Source: Aldrovandia affinis (Eukaryota > Chordata > Actinopteri > Notacanthiformes > Halosauridae). Taken from it: DNA of 64,000 nucleotides. The position numbers and the translations under genes were made by a program. Of the stretch, positions 55,740-64,000 are shown in pieces. Location: positions 305,001 to 369,000 of the forward strand of contig JAINUG010000389.1 in NCBI GenBank assembly GCA_029706075.1. Reading direction: 5' to 3'. Each line of letters starts with the position of its first letter. The stretch's first letter is position 1. The notes under the pieces were generated by a model, which made no database searches, was not told the origin of the DNA, and worked only from the letters and a program-made list of their open reading frames with translations.

Positions 55740-55868
55740 GGTTCTTCACATGAATTGTGAAGAACCTTGAGTAAATATTCAGCTGTATAAATGGATTGTA
55801 TGTAAAGAAATGTAAACTGTGTGAGTCGCTCTGGATAAGAGCGTCTGCTAAATGCCTGTAATGTGTAC
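55740..55868 (+). mobile_element. SINE 3' half
   Basis: Plus-oriented end of the same family (CGCTCTGGATAAGAGCGTCT, GCTAAATGCCTGTAATG). Confidence 0.8.
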
Positions 55869-57155
55869 ATGCTGTTCATCTCTAAGCTCTACAGCTCTAG
55901 AGTCCACAGTGGCCTGCAGATTGATTGAAATCAATATAATTGGTTATATTGATTATAACCACATTATAAATGCAAATTAAGGCCACACAAAGGCATGATG
56001 CAAGGACAATCTTTTAACACAGACATTAAAACCTCCCTTCATCAATAACACAATAAAATCATGGTCACATTTTGCTTACTCAACTCATGTTCAGCACAGG
56101 AAATCAGGAGAGCAAGCAAGAGGGAGTTTTCTGCAGAAGGTCACCTTTAGACTTAGGGCAGAGATGGGGTGTGGAGGCTGTGTTTCCATTTGGCATTCCC
56201 GAAAAACCTTCATCTGTAGTCATGCCCTCCCCCTTCCCCCATTCACTTTCAAAGGTTATATATGAGTTCCATTTCATTCAATCATAAACAAATATTCAAT
56301 ATTTAGACACTCATATACAGAATTGCACACATATGCTTCAGGGTGTTTCACTGATCAAATGTTATCTGAAATAAAATATCTTGTAGTGAGTGTAAAATGA
56401 TGAATTCAATTATATGATTTCTCGTGCAACTGTTAATAAAGGACAAAAAGGAGTTTAAAAGACTAAAATCTAAAAAAGATTTATTGTACAAGGTTGTATA
56501 AATACTTTAGAACACGGTTCTAGGATAAAATGTAATTCTAAATGATTTCAGAGTAAAATCAGCAACTATTTAAGACGATTAAACAGTTTGCATATACATT
56601 AACTGCAACTAAAAAAAACTAAAAAATTCATACTCTAAAGTTTTGGGGCTCAGGGAGACTGACCCGTGCCACAATGCCGACCTGGGCCCGTGAGGTCACC
56701 CCAGTGTCCAAATGCATCAAAGCTGGGCCTTGCTGAACAGTCTGATTGGTCACTTCCCAGGAGTTGTCATGGCAATCGCCCACGGGTTGCATCAGCTGTG
56801 ACTCTAAGAGTCTAAATGCATTTGAGTCACATGATCACCTCTGGGAGATGAATATCCTCCTTTCCATACAGCAGAATCAATGACCCCATTTGAGCGTGTT
56901 GGCAGTGTGAGGGTTAAGGTGGAATATGGGGAGACTGGTTTCCTCAATTTCCAAAAAAGGCAGATCACGCACAAGGCTATCCCAGGGCACACATAGATTC
57001 CCCACAGCACTGCCCCCATGTGGATTTGGTGGGGCAGGATTTTAACACGGCGCACAGGAATGTTTGGTGGTGAATGACAGCACTACAGAACCACTCTCCA
57101 GGGCCATTTCAGAGACGGGTGGATCAGAACTGAAACAAACAAAACCCACTAAATG
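55869..57155. other. No gene seen
   Basis: AT-rich DNA; short frames without splice or start context. Confidence 0.5.
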
Positions 57156-57163
57156 CTCTAAAC

Positions 57164-57370
57164 CAGGGGTGGCCAACCCTGGTCCTGGAGGGCTACAGGG
57201 TCTGCTGGTTTTCGTTGTCATTCAGTGCTTAAGTGATCAATTAAAGAGGTTGATCACACAGTTAGCTCACCTCACCTGGCTTCCTGGGTCTGAACTGGCT
57301 GTTGATTTTAAGGTGAAAACAAAAACCAGCAGACCCTGTAGCCCTCCAGGACCAGGGTTGGGGACCTCTG
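57164..57370. mobile_element. hAT-type MITE, 207 bp, exact 8-bp target duplication
   Basis: CTCTAAAC at 57,156-57,163 and 57,371-57,378. Ends CAGGGGTGGCCAACCCTGGT and (reversed) CAGAGGTCCCCAACCCTGGT are long inverted repeats. Same family as the split remnant around the SINE at 11.3 kb. Confidence 0.93.
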
Positions 57371-57378
57371 CTCTAAAC

Positions 57379-57905
57379 ATTCTTCTGAACCCTGGGCTAT
57401 AAACAGAAAATGGTCAGCTACACAGGGTCAGCTACACAGGGTTCAGATATACACGTAATTACAGAAAATGTACAGAAATGATTACAAAATCTAGTCAAAC
57501 TCCGCCTCTAACATGGCAATGGCCCAAGTAGGTTGTTATGGCAATAATCAGACTCCGTGTGGGTTGAGCTCCCAGCCGCCTCAAACTCCTCTTCAACAGC
57601 AGGAAGGGAAACTTGGCTGCAGTACCTCCCAGCGCAGACAGGGGGGGTGTGTTCTATGCTTTGGTTCAGAGCCCAGGTGGGGAGTGCCACAGTGAAGTCA
57701 GCCAAGAGCAGAAGCAGCAGGCAGCAGGTAAACAAAACGCCTGCCACCGTTCCACCGTCTCTTCCCTCTCACCGAGGGCTTTTGAAAGTGTGCCAGTTGT
57801 CAGTTTGATTTTGAAACTTCTGAAACACTCTGGTGACGATGGGAACATCTAGACTGGGTGCCCTGTCTCTGTGGGACTGTTCCCCCTCTCCGGCTGTTCC
57901 TCGCA
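57379..57905. other. No gene seen; probable 3' flank of mpzl2
   Basis: Lies just past the stop of the repeat-coded exon on the minus strand. A signal-peptide-like minus frame at 57,747-57,508 lacks an ATG. Confidence 0.4.
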
Positions 57906-59334
57906 TCAGTTGGATGGATGTTCGAACCCTTGCTCCAGAATGACGTCCGTGTCAGAATTCACCGGGACAACGTCAGAATTCACCCGGACAACGTCTGTGT
58001 CAGTCATCATTGGGATGTCAGCATCAGTATTCACCGCGACAACGTCAGTATCATTCATCACTGGGATGATGTCAGCGTCAGTTTTCACTGGGACAACGTC
58101 AGAATCCACCGGGACAATGTCAGTATCAGTTTTCACTGGGACGTCAGTATCAGTCATCACTGGGACATCAGTATCAGTCATCACTGGGACGTCAGTATCA
58201 GTAATCACTGGGACACCGTCAGTGTCAGTTTTCACTGGGACGTCAGTATCAGTCATCACTGGGACGTCAGTATCAGTTTTCACTGGGACATCGTCAGTGT
58301 CAGTTTTCACTGGGACGTCAGTATCAGTCATCACTGGGACAACGTCAGTATCAGTTTTCACTGGGACGTCAGTATCAGTCATCACTGGGACGTCAGTATC
58401 AGTCATCACTGGGACATCAGTATCAGTAATCACTGGGACACCGTCAGTGTCAGTTTTCACTGGGACGTCAGTATCAGTCATCACTGGGACACCGTCAGTG
58501 TCAGTTTTCACTGGGACGTCAGTATCAGTTTTCACTGGGACATCGTCAGTGTCAGTTTTCACTGGGACGTCAGTATCAGTCATCACTGGGACAACGTCAG
58601 TATCAGTTTTCACTGGGACGTCAGTATCATTCATCACTGGGACACCGTCAGCGTCAGTTTTCACTGGGACAACATCAGTATCAGTCATCACTGGGACAAC
58701 GTCAGTATCAGTTTTCACTGGGACGTCAGTATCATTCATCACTGGGACACCGTCAGCGTCAGTCATCACCGGGACAACATCAGTATCAGTTTTCACTGGG
58801 ATGTCAGAATCAGTATTCACTGGGACAACGTCAGAATCCACCGAGGCAATGTCAGAATCAGTCATCACTGGGACAACGTCAGCATCAGTTTTCACCGGGA
58901 CGTCAGTATCAGTCATCGCCGGGACAACATCAGTATCAGTTTTCACTGGGACGTCCATGTCAGTAGTCACTGGGACACCATCAGCGTCAGTCATCACCGG
59001 GATGTCAGCATCAGTCTTCACCGAGACAATGTCAGTGTCAGTCATCACTGGGACAATGTCAGTGTCAGTCATCACAGGGACAACGTCAGTTTTCACCAGG
59101 ACGTCAGTGTCAGTCATCACAGGGACAATGTCAGTGTCAGTCATCACCGGGACAACGCCAGTTTTCACCAGGACGTCATTGTCAGTCTTCACTGGGATGA
59201 AGTCAGCATCAGTTGTCATTTCTGCCATCACCTTCAAGCTCTTCTTCTCATCCTCCTCTGAGACGGCCTCATCAGTGCTGTTGTTCTCAACATCATCCTC
59301 CCTCCCATTCAGAGGCAAGGTTTCCTCAGGGTCG
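57906..59334 (-). CDS. mpzl2: Probable mpzl2 last exon: repeat-coded cytoplasmic tail
   Basis: 1429 bp: acceptor TGTGTTACAG, one base completing a Cys codon, then DPEETLPLNGREDDVENNST, DEAVSEEDEKKSLKVMAEMT, then about 50 tandem 8- or 9-residue units (MTDTDVPV, KTDTDVVPV) and a unique end EQGFEHPSN with TGA at 57,908-57,906. All unit-length changes are 24 or 27 bp, so the frame stays open. The polypyrimidine tract before the acceptor is an alternating TG repeat, so splicing may be weak. If used, it adds a long, Thr/Asp-rich, probably disordered tail. Open frames also exist on the plus strand because of the period, so openness alone proves nothing; the unique acidic head and phase fit are the real support. 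It could instead belong to an unrecognised gene. Confidence 0.55.
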
Positions 59335-59336
59335 CT

Positions 59337-59401
<65 letters not shown>

Positions 59402-62400
59402 ATGTGCACACAAAAACACACACGCACAGACACACACACACAATCACGCACGCAAACATATAGTTATATACACTAACACACACAACACACAAGCACAGTG
59501 GCAAAACATTTTTCCGAGGTGCAAAGAAGTGGACGGTTCTACCTCAGAAAACAGAGTGACAGAGAGGAGAGTGGAGAGGCCTACAGAGTCCATACCCCCT
59601 CAGGCCCCCCATTCTGTCCAAAAATACCCAACACTGACAGCCCCACCTCCTCATAAAAGCACCCAACCAGGCCCTACCAGGGAAACAACATGAGCACAGC
59701 AGCTCTAGAAAACAAAACCAGAGAAGGGGCAGATTCTTTTGAAATAAATTATTTTCATTCGATTCGATTTGATGGGTCTACTCTAGTAGTAGTAGATCTG
59801 GAATTGAATAAAAAATAATTGTATTTCCTACATTTCCCATAAGGCAGCACAAAGGTGGTTGAATCTGCTCCTCCTCTCTTTCTGAATCAAACGCGCACGC
59901 AGCCTCAGGGCTCCCACAGGTTTGAGACCTGAGCATCACGCATTGTGTCGTCTCGCTCTTCATGTTGTTCTTTCGCGAGGGGTAAGGCGGGACTTGAGCA
60001 GGAGCCCCAGGTCTAAGAGAGACCGGAAAACCAGAAACCCCAACGCACTTCCTCCAGAGACGGGAGGCAGAGGAAGACCTGTTTTACGAGACTCTGGCGA
60101 ACATTTCAGCAGACCTGCCAACGTCAGAGCCAGAATCATAGCAAGAGGCTGGCAGTTACTTTAGCGTGCAGCACGGAGTGAGATATCTTATGATCATGTC
60201 AGGCCTGGGTCAAGCCTGGGCCAAACCGAGGTCAGACCTGGGTCAAATCTGGGCCTGGGTTAAATGTGGGCATGAAACACTTGACCTACTTCAGATATTT
60301 GTTGAATTGAAATACACCCCTGCAGATCCCTGAGAATTTTAATCAAAGCATGTTACCGACCAAAATGTGCACTCATATGAAAGAAGAATTGTGTTCTGAA
60401 TGTAGGTGAAAATAGACTTTTCTTTTGAAATTCTTGTCGGTAATCTGCAGGAATTTTATTGGGTGTGTTAAAGTATTACAAATAGTGATCTGACCCAGGT
60501 CTGAGCCATAGCAAAGGTGAGGACTGGTAATGCTTTGCACAGTCTAGATTCTAAACAGGTAGAAGAAGAGGTCTGCTTCACCAATGTCACCAGGCATGGA
60601 GTTCATGACAATTAACCGTCCATACCAGTCATACAGACATTCAGTTAAAAGATTCATCCATTGATTGTTCCCCAAGCAGTTGGAAACTGACAGCATGCTC
60701 ATGTTGGTTTAGCCAAGTGAGGAATGGGGTACCCAGGCCATCATAATGTGTTGTCCCAGGACCAACAACCCTTTCGACCAATCAAAACACGGGGCAGCAT
60801 TGTGACATCATCAAGGTTTGCCTCACCTGATTTTTCAGGGAGGTAAGGATTATTTTTTCTCGTAACGAATTCATTTTAAAGAATTTTTCAAAATTTGAAT
60901 CATAACTAATGAAATTATTTTGAAGAGTATTCAGCTGTAGTATCCAAAATATTAAGGATGAGATTAGCTAACAAGCTGTATCCATAGCTGCTTATGTGCT
61001 GCTAGCAATTTATGACCACCCAGGGACCTTCCTTACTTGGCAAAATCAAGATGAGCCCGACAGCACAGAGTTTGAATTTGTCTATAAGTGCTACGTCAGG
61101 TCACCAGAGCAATGACACTACATAGAAAGACAGAACAGGAAGTAACAGGTACGTGACAGGAAGTCCTTCAACCAGCAGTGTGCTGGAGCCCCTGTCTGAG
61201 CCCTGTAGTCTTTTCCCCCCACTGACTACAGGCAGCCAGGGCCAGCACACACCAGCAGTGTTTCTTTCTGTAAGACCCGAGTGTTGTCCTCAGTTGACCT
61301 TCACAGGCAAATTAATATCCAAATACTTTCTTTAAAAAATACTTTCTTTAAAAATCTTGAAATCATAAGCAAATTGTCTCGATTGTCTTTTGTCAACAAG
61401 CAATTCAATTAAAAGTGCAACTAGTTTTTTTTAGCAAAAACAAAAACAAAATACAATCAAGGTTAAAGAAGAATAATTAATTGGTGATTGTTGCGTTGTA
61501 GACTCCGTGGATCTGTAGCAGGGTGAGGGATGTACGCTGAGCCAGGTTTAGCCACGGTCTCCACTGTGGAGTGGAGCAGGGCTGAGAGGCACAGGGGCTC
61601 AGCTAGGGGGGTCAGAGGAGAACTACAGATCCCAGGGGAGAACTACAGATCCCAAGGGAGAGCTACAGGAGGTCCAGAGGTGAGCTACAGGAGGTCACAG
61701 AGCAGAGCACTACACCCCACACCAAGTTGCCCCCAGGAGAAGGTGGGAGGGTGGGGTGGGGGGAATAAGAGCAGCGTGTGTGGGGCCCGGGTGGGGCAGG
61801 GGGCTCTCTTGCTCCCTCACCACACAGTGGGGTCCTTCCCTTCCCACTGGGGCATCTCCAGATCCCTGCTGTCCAGGCTCCGCCTCCGACAGAACTTCAC
61901 GATGATGAAGATGAAGAGGATGAGCAGCACCAGCCCAATGGCACTCCCGATGGCCGTGGCCAGAATAGCCATCTCGGAGAAGGAGGCTGCGAGGAACACA
62001 AAAATCAAACCACAATTTCCAAAAGAAGGGTTCGAAAACACGGAGACCTGCAGGTTGTGTCGCCCGTTTGTGGAGGGTTTTTTTTTCCACCGTGACTGAT
62101 GAACAGAGTTCAAGTCCCGGGTCAGACACAAACTGAACTGAACTCTGCAGGTGAACTCATAGAGAAACATAACAGGGAGCAACAACTGCCCCCTGCAGAA
62201 CTTGTTCAAACATTCACATTACATTACTACATTATCCACTGTTTTTTACGTCCGTACCAAAGCACAGTTAAGCAGGCAGAATGCTCCATGCTGGCCTAAC
62301 ATATCGCAGTAGAGACTGAGAGGGTCCATAATAAAAAAGCTCAATAAAACGACACAGCGCGCTCTCTCCTCCTCACACAATAAGCACACCTTTTTAAAAA

Positions 62401-62917
62401 AATGCTTTTATTCCCATTTTTCTCCCTATTTTTAGTAGCCAATTATACCCTCCTTTTTCATGTCAATTATCCCCCCACCCCTCATATGAGAGGTCGCTGC
62501 CATAGTCCTGAGCCCGGTAGTGGGCAATGCACTGCCTCCTCCGAGCCGGCACCCGCCACAGCGACCGTAATACACAGGACCACTCCTATACGCAGCGAGC
62601 TCGTATCGGCTCTCCCTCCCTCCACCCTGGGGCGGACAGCCAATCACCGCCCCCTAGTGGCTCGTTTCTCCAGTGCGCTGGGTACGGGGCGCCCAGGTGC
62701 GCTCACCTGTCTGCACCACCTTGAAGAGCAGCTCCCCGGCCGTGCCGTGGACGTCCGGCGGGTTTTTCACCTGGCAGCTGAACGTGCCGTTGAAGGTGAA
62801 CCTGACGTCGCGCACCATGATGGAGCCGTCGCCCCTGGCAATATCCCCCGCCCAGAACACGTGACCCTTGAAGCGGCCATATGAGGGGGGGTACGGCTGT
62901 TCCTGGTAGAAGAAGAC
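57906..62917 (-). CDS. mpzl2: Myelin protein zero-like 2 (exons 3, 4 and probable long tail exon)
   Basis: MPZL2 (EVA1) is an epithelial/thymic Ig adhesion protein. In-window exons on the minus strand: 62,917-62,707 (Ig), 61,986-61,821 (TM) and, by inference, 59,334-57,906. Diagnostic: PPSYGRFKGHVFWAGDIARG, NGTFSCQVKNPPDVHG, then SFSEMAILATAIGSAIGLVL, close to the human FSEIHFLALAIGSA. Exons 1-2 should lie right of the window. Two endings are possible: a TGA in exon 4 at 61,820-61,818 after DPTVW, or splicing from a donor that overlaps that stop to the phase-compatible exon at 59,334, adding a 475-residue acidic repeat tail. mpzl3 has the same phase-2 junction after its TM exon, which favours splicing. 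Confidence 0.75.
57939..59222 (-). repeat. 24/27-bp coding-type tandem repeat array
   Basis: About 50 units; plus-strand core CACTGGGACGTCAGTATCAG. Internal blocks of several units recur (the 58,090-58,330 and 58,390-58,600 stretches look alike), showing higher-order duplication and likely length polymorphism. Confidence 0.93.
59341..59400. repeat. (CA)n microsatellite abutting the tail-exon acceptor
   Basis: On the minus strand this is (TG)n running straight into TTACAG, the acceptor. Confidence 0.95.
59405..61500. other. No gene seen; mpzl2 intron 4
   Basis: Unique-looking non-coding DNA. Some CG enrichment at 59,880-60,170. Open frames here are short and unsupported. Confidence 0.5.
61821..61986 (-). 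CDS. mpzl2: mpzl2 exon 4 (TM segment)
   Basis: 166 bp, acceptor TTCCTCGCAG; phase 1 in, phase 2 out at ACTGTGTG|GTGAGG. SFSEMAILATAIGSAIGLVL, LILFIFIIVKFCRRRSLDS, then EMPQWEGKDPTV. If the donor is not used, translation stops three bases further (TGA at 61,820-61,818). Confidence 0.9.
62400..62680 (-). mobile_element. Truncated SINE in mpzl2 intron 3
   Basis: Body of the 42,010-42,363 family (TCTCCCTATTTTTAGTAGCC, GGGGCGGACAGCCAATCACC); the tRNA-like head is missing next to exon 3. Confidence 0.8.
62707..62917 (-). CDS. mpzl2: mpzl2 exon 3 (second half of Ig V domain)
   Basis: 211 bp, acceptor CGCTCGACAG, donor ACAG|GTGAGC, phase 0 in, 1 out. [60 protein letters not shown]. Confidence 0.93.
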
Positions 62918-62969
62918 CTGTCGAGCGGGGGGGGTGGGGGAAGGATTTTCGAAGATTAAGAGTGCCAGA

Positions 62970-63195
62970 ATGACATTACATTTACATTTTAAGCATTTAG
63001 CAGACGCTCTTATCCAGAGCGACTTACACAGTTTACATTTCTTTACATACAATCAATTTATACAGCTGGATATTTACTGAAGCAATTCAGGTGAAGTACC
63101 TTGCTCAAGGGTACAATGGCAGTGCTCCACCTGGGAATTTAACAAGCAACCTCTGAGTTAGAAGCCCAGTTCCCTAACCATTACACTACACTGCC
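62970..63195 (-). mobile_element. tRNA-derived SINE in mpzl2 intron 2
   Basis: TTTAGCAGACGCTCTTATCC, GTACCTTGCTCAAGGGTACA, reversed box B-like AATTTAACAAGCAACC (decayed). Confidence 0.87.
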
Positions 63196-63444
63196 GGAAA
63201 TGCAATACACACTCTCGAGCTCAACTGATACCTGCTCTTTTTTTTTCCCAAGCTTGAATGGTCCGATAAGTCTGCCTTGCTATATATATATAGACCTGTA
63301 TTTCGTCTATAAGAAAAAAATTATCCTAGTCTGCCGATTACTTTCAAAACCTGAACATATATACACTATACATGTGCACAAAGCGAGGTCCATAAAGACA
63401 TGGTTAGGCGAGTTTGGTGTGGAGGAACAATCATGATTGGCCTT

Positions 63445-63775
63445 GATTGTTTAACAGAGCCCTGACCTCAACTCCATTGAACACCAACGGCAGTGTGCCC
63501 CACCTGGGAGGAATTAGAACGGCGAAGCCAGGCCTTCTCGTCCAACATCAGTGCCTGACCTCACAGAAGCTCTTTTGGCTGAATGGGCACAGATTCCAAC
63601 AGACACACTCCAAAATCTTGTGGAAAGCCTTCCCAGAAGAGCGGCAGCTGTCAAAGGGGGTCCAACTCCATATTAATGCCCATGGTTTTAGAATGGGATA
63701 ATCCAACAAGCTCACACCTAAAGCGATGGTCAGGTGTCCACTGACTTTTTTTTTGGCCAAATATAGTGATATATC
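63445..63775 (+). mobile_element. Tc1-like transposon 3' remnant
   Basis: Decayed coding for the transposase end: CCTGACCTCAACTCCATTGA (DLN.IE motif), GCTGAATGGGCACAGATTCC, CTTGTGGAAAGCCTTCCCAG. Ends in the family terminus GGTCAGGTGTCCACTGACTT then TTTGGCCAAATATAGT. Stops and indels throughout. Confidence 0.82.
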
Positions 63776-64000
63776 GGTGTCCTCCAATGATTGATGAGTC
63801 GAGCTCTTAATGCAGTTACAGAATCATAACACACAACAAAATACACAGTGGCCTATACTGGAGCATTTCACAATGGGGCAAGCTGAAAAGAGTGCACATG
63901 CAGCATGCACGGTAACACATCTACACGTTTCTTGGAGCATTTGCATTGCTTTTCATCAATGGCATTTGTTTTTTTCCGATGCATTGCTTTTCATCAATTG
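63776..64000. other. No gene seen
   Basis: Non-coding. A duplicated GCATTGCTTTTCATCAAT motif ends the window. mpzl2 exon 2 is not in the remaining sequence. Confidence 0.5.

Noticed and set aside
57508..57747. Minus-strand frame with a signal-peptide-like hydrophobic start
   Set aside because: It begins with GTG, has no ATG and has an in-frame stop just upstream without an acceptor, so there is no credible translation start.
57858..59340. Two long plus-strand open frames over the tandem array
   Set aside because: The repeat units are multiples of three, so all frames tend to stay open. The plus frames have no splice context or known domain. The minus strand has an acceptor, a unique acidic head and a phase fit to mpzl2.

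Overview
This window is nuclear DNA from a ray-finned fish, most likely a teleost. The evidence is spliced vertebrate Ig-domain genes with GT-AG introns, dense tRNA-derived SINEs, L2, CR1 and Tx1 LINEs, Tc1/mariner, hAT and piggyBac DNA transposons, a Ty3/Gypsy chromovirus and long CA/GT and TC/GA microsatellites. The species cannot be fixed from sequence alone. The real genes form one family cluster of V-type Ig, single-pass membrane proteins. It is syntenic in content with the human 11q23 block SCN2B - (JAML) - MPZL3 - MPZL2.

Layout. 1-3.4 kb is transposon debris (L2 LINE, Tc1), probably intron 1 of the first scn2b copy. 3.4-8.9 kb (+) holds scn2b copy A, exons 2-4. 8.9-24.2 kb is downstream DNA of copy A, heavily invaded: a non-autonomous LTR element with a coiled-coil ORF, a piggyBac element, a Tc1/mariner element and a hAT MITE. 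It ends in one orphan exon of mpzl3. 24.2-28.6 kb holds nested hAT, Tx1, SINE and solo-LTR insertions. 29.57 kb (+) is the signal-peptide exon of scn2b copy B, whose intron 1 carries a Gypsy element (30.8-35.7 kb). Its exons 2-4 are at 36.1-37.6 kb. 44.6-52.3 kb (-) is a complete six-exon mpzl3. 57.9-62.9 kb (-) holds mpzl2 exons 3-4 and, probably, a very long repeat-coded cytoplasmic tail exon. mpzl2 exons 1-2 lie beyond the right edge.

A and B are a tandem segmental duplication running from upstream of scn2b to intron 2 of mpzl3, with homology visible at 3.42-24.24 kb and 35.87-46.92 kb. A later lost mpzl3 exons 3, 5 and 6 and gained most of the mobile elements. B kept the functional mpzl3 and gained its own SINEs. 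The two scn2b copies differ in telling ways: only A keeps the extracellular cysteine that in mammalian beta-2 is disulfide-linked to the sodium-channel alpha subunit, and B has a frameshifted, shortened cytoplasmic tail.

Scn2b proteins are auxiliary sodium-channel subunits and adhesion molecules. Mpzl2 and Mpzl3 are epithelial Ig adhesion proteins. All share the same exon pattern (167-bp V1 exon, 211-bp V2 exon, TM exon entered in phase 1), which argues for common descent. All splice sites, exon lengths and identities were worked out by eye. Homology calls rest on remembered family features, with no database search.
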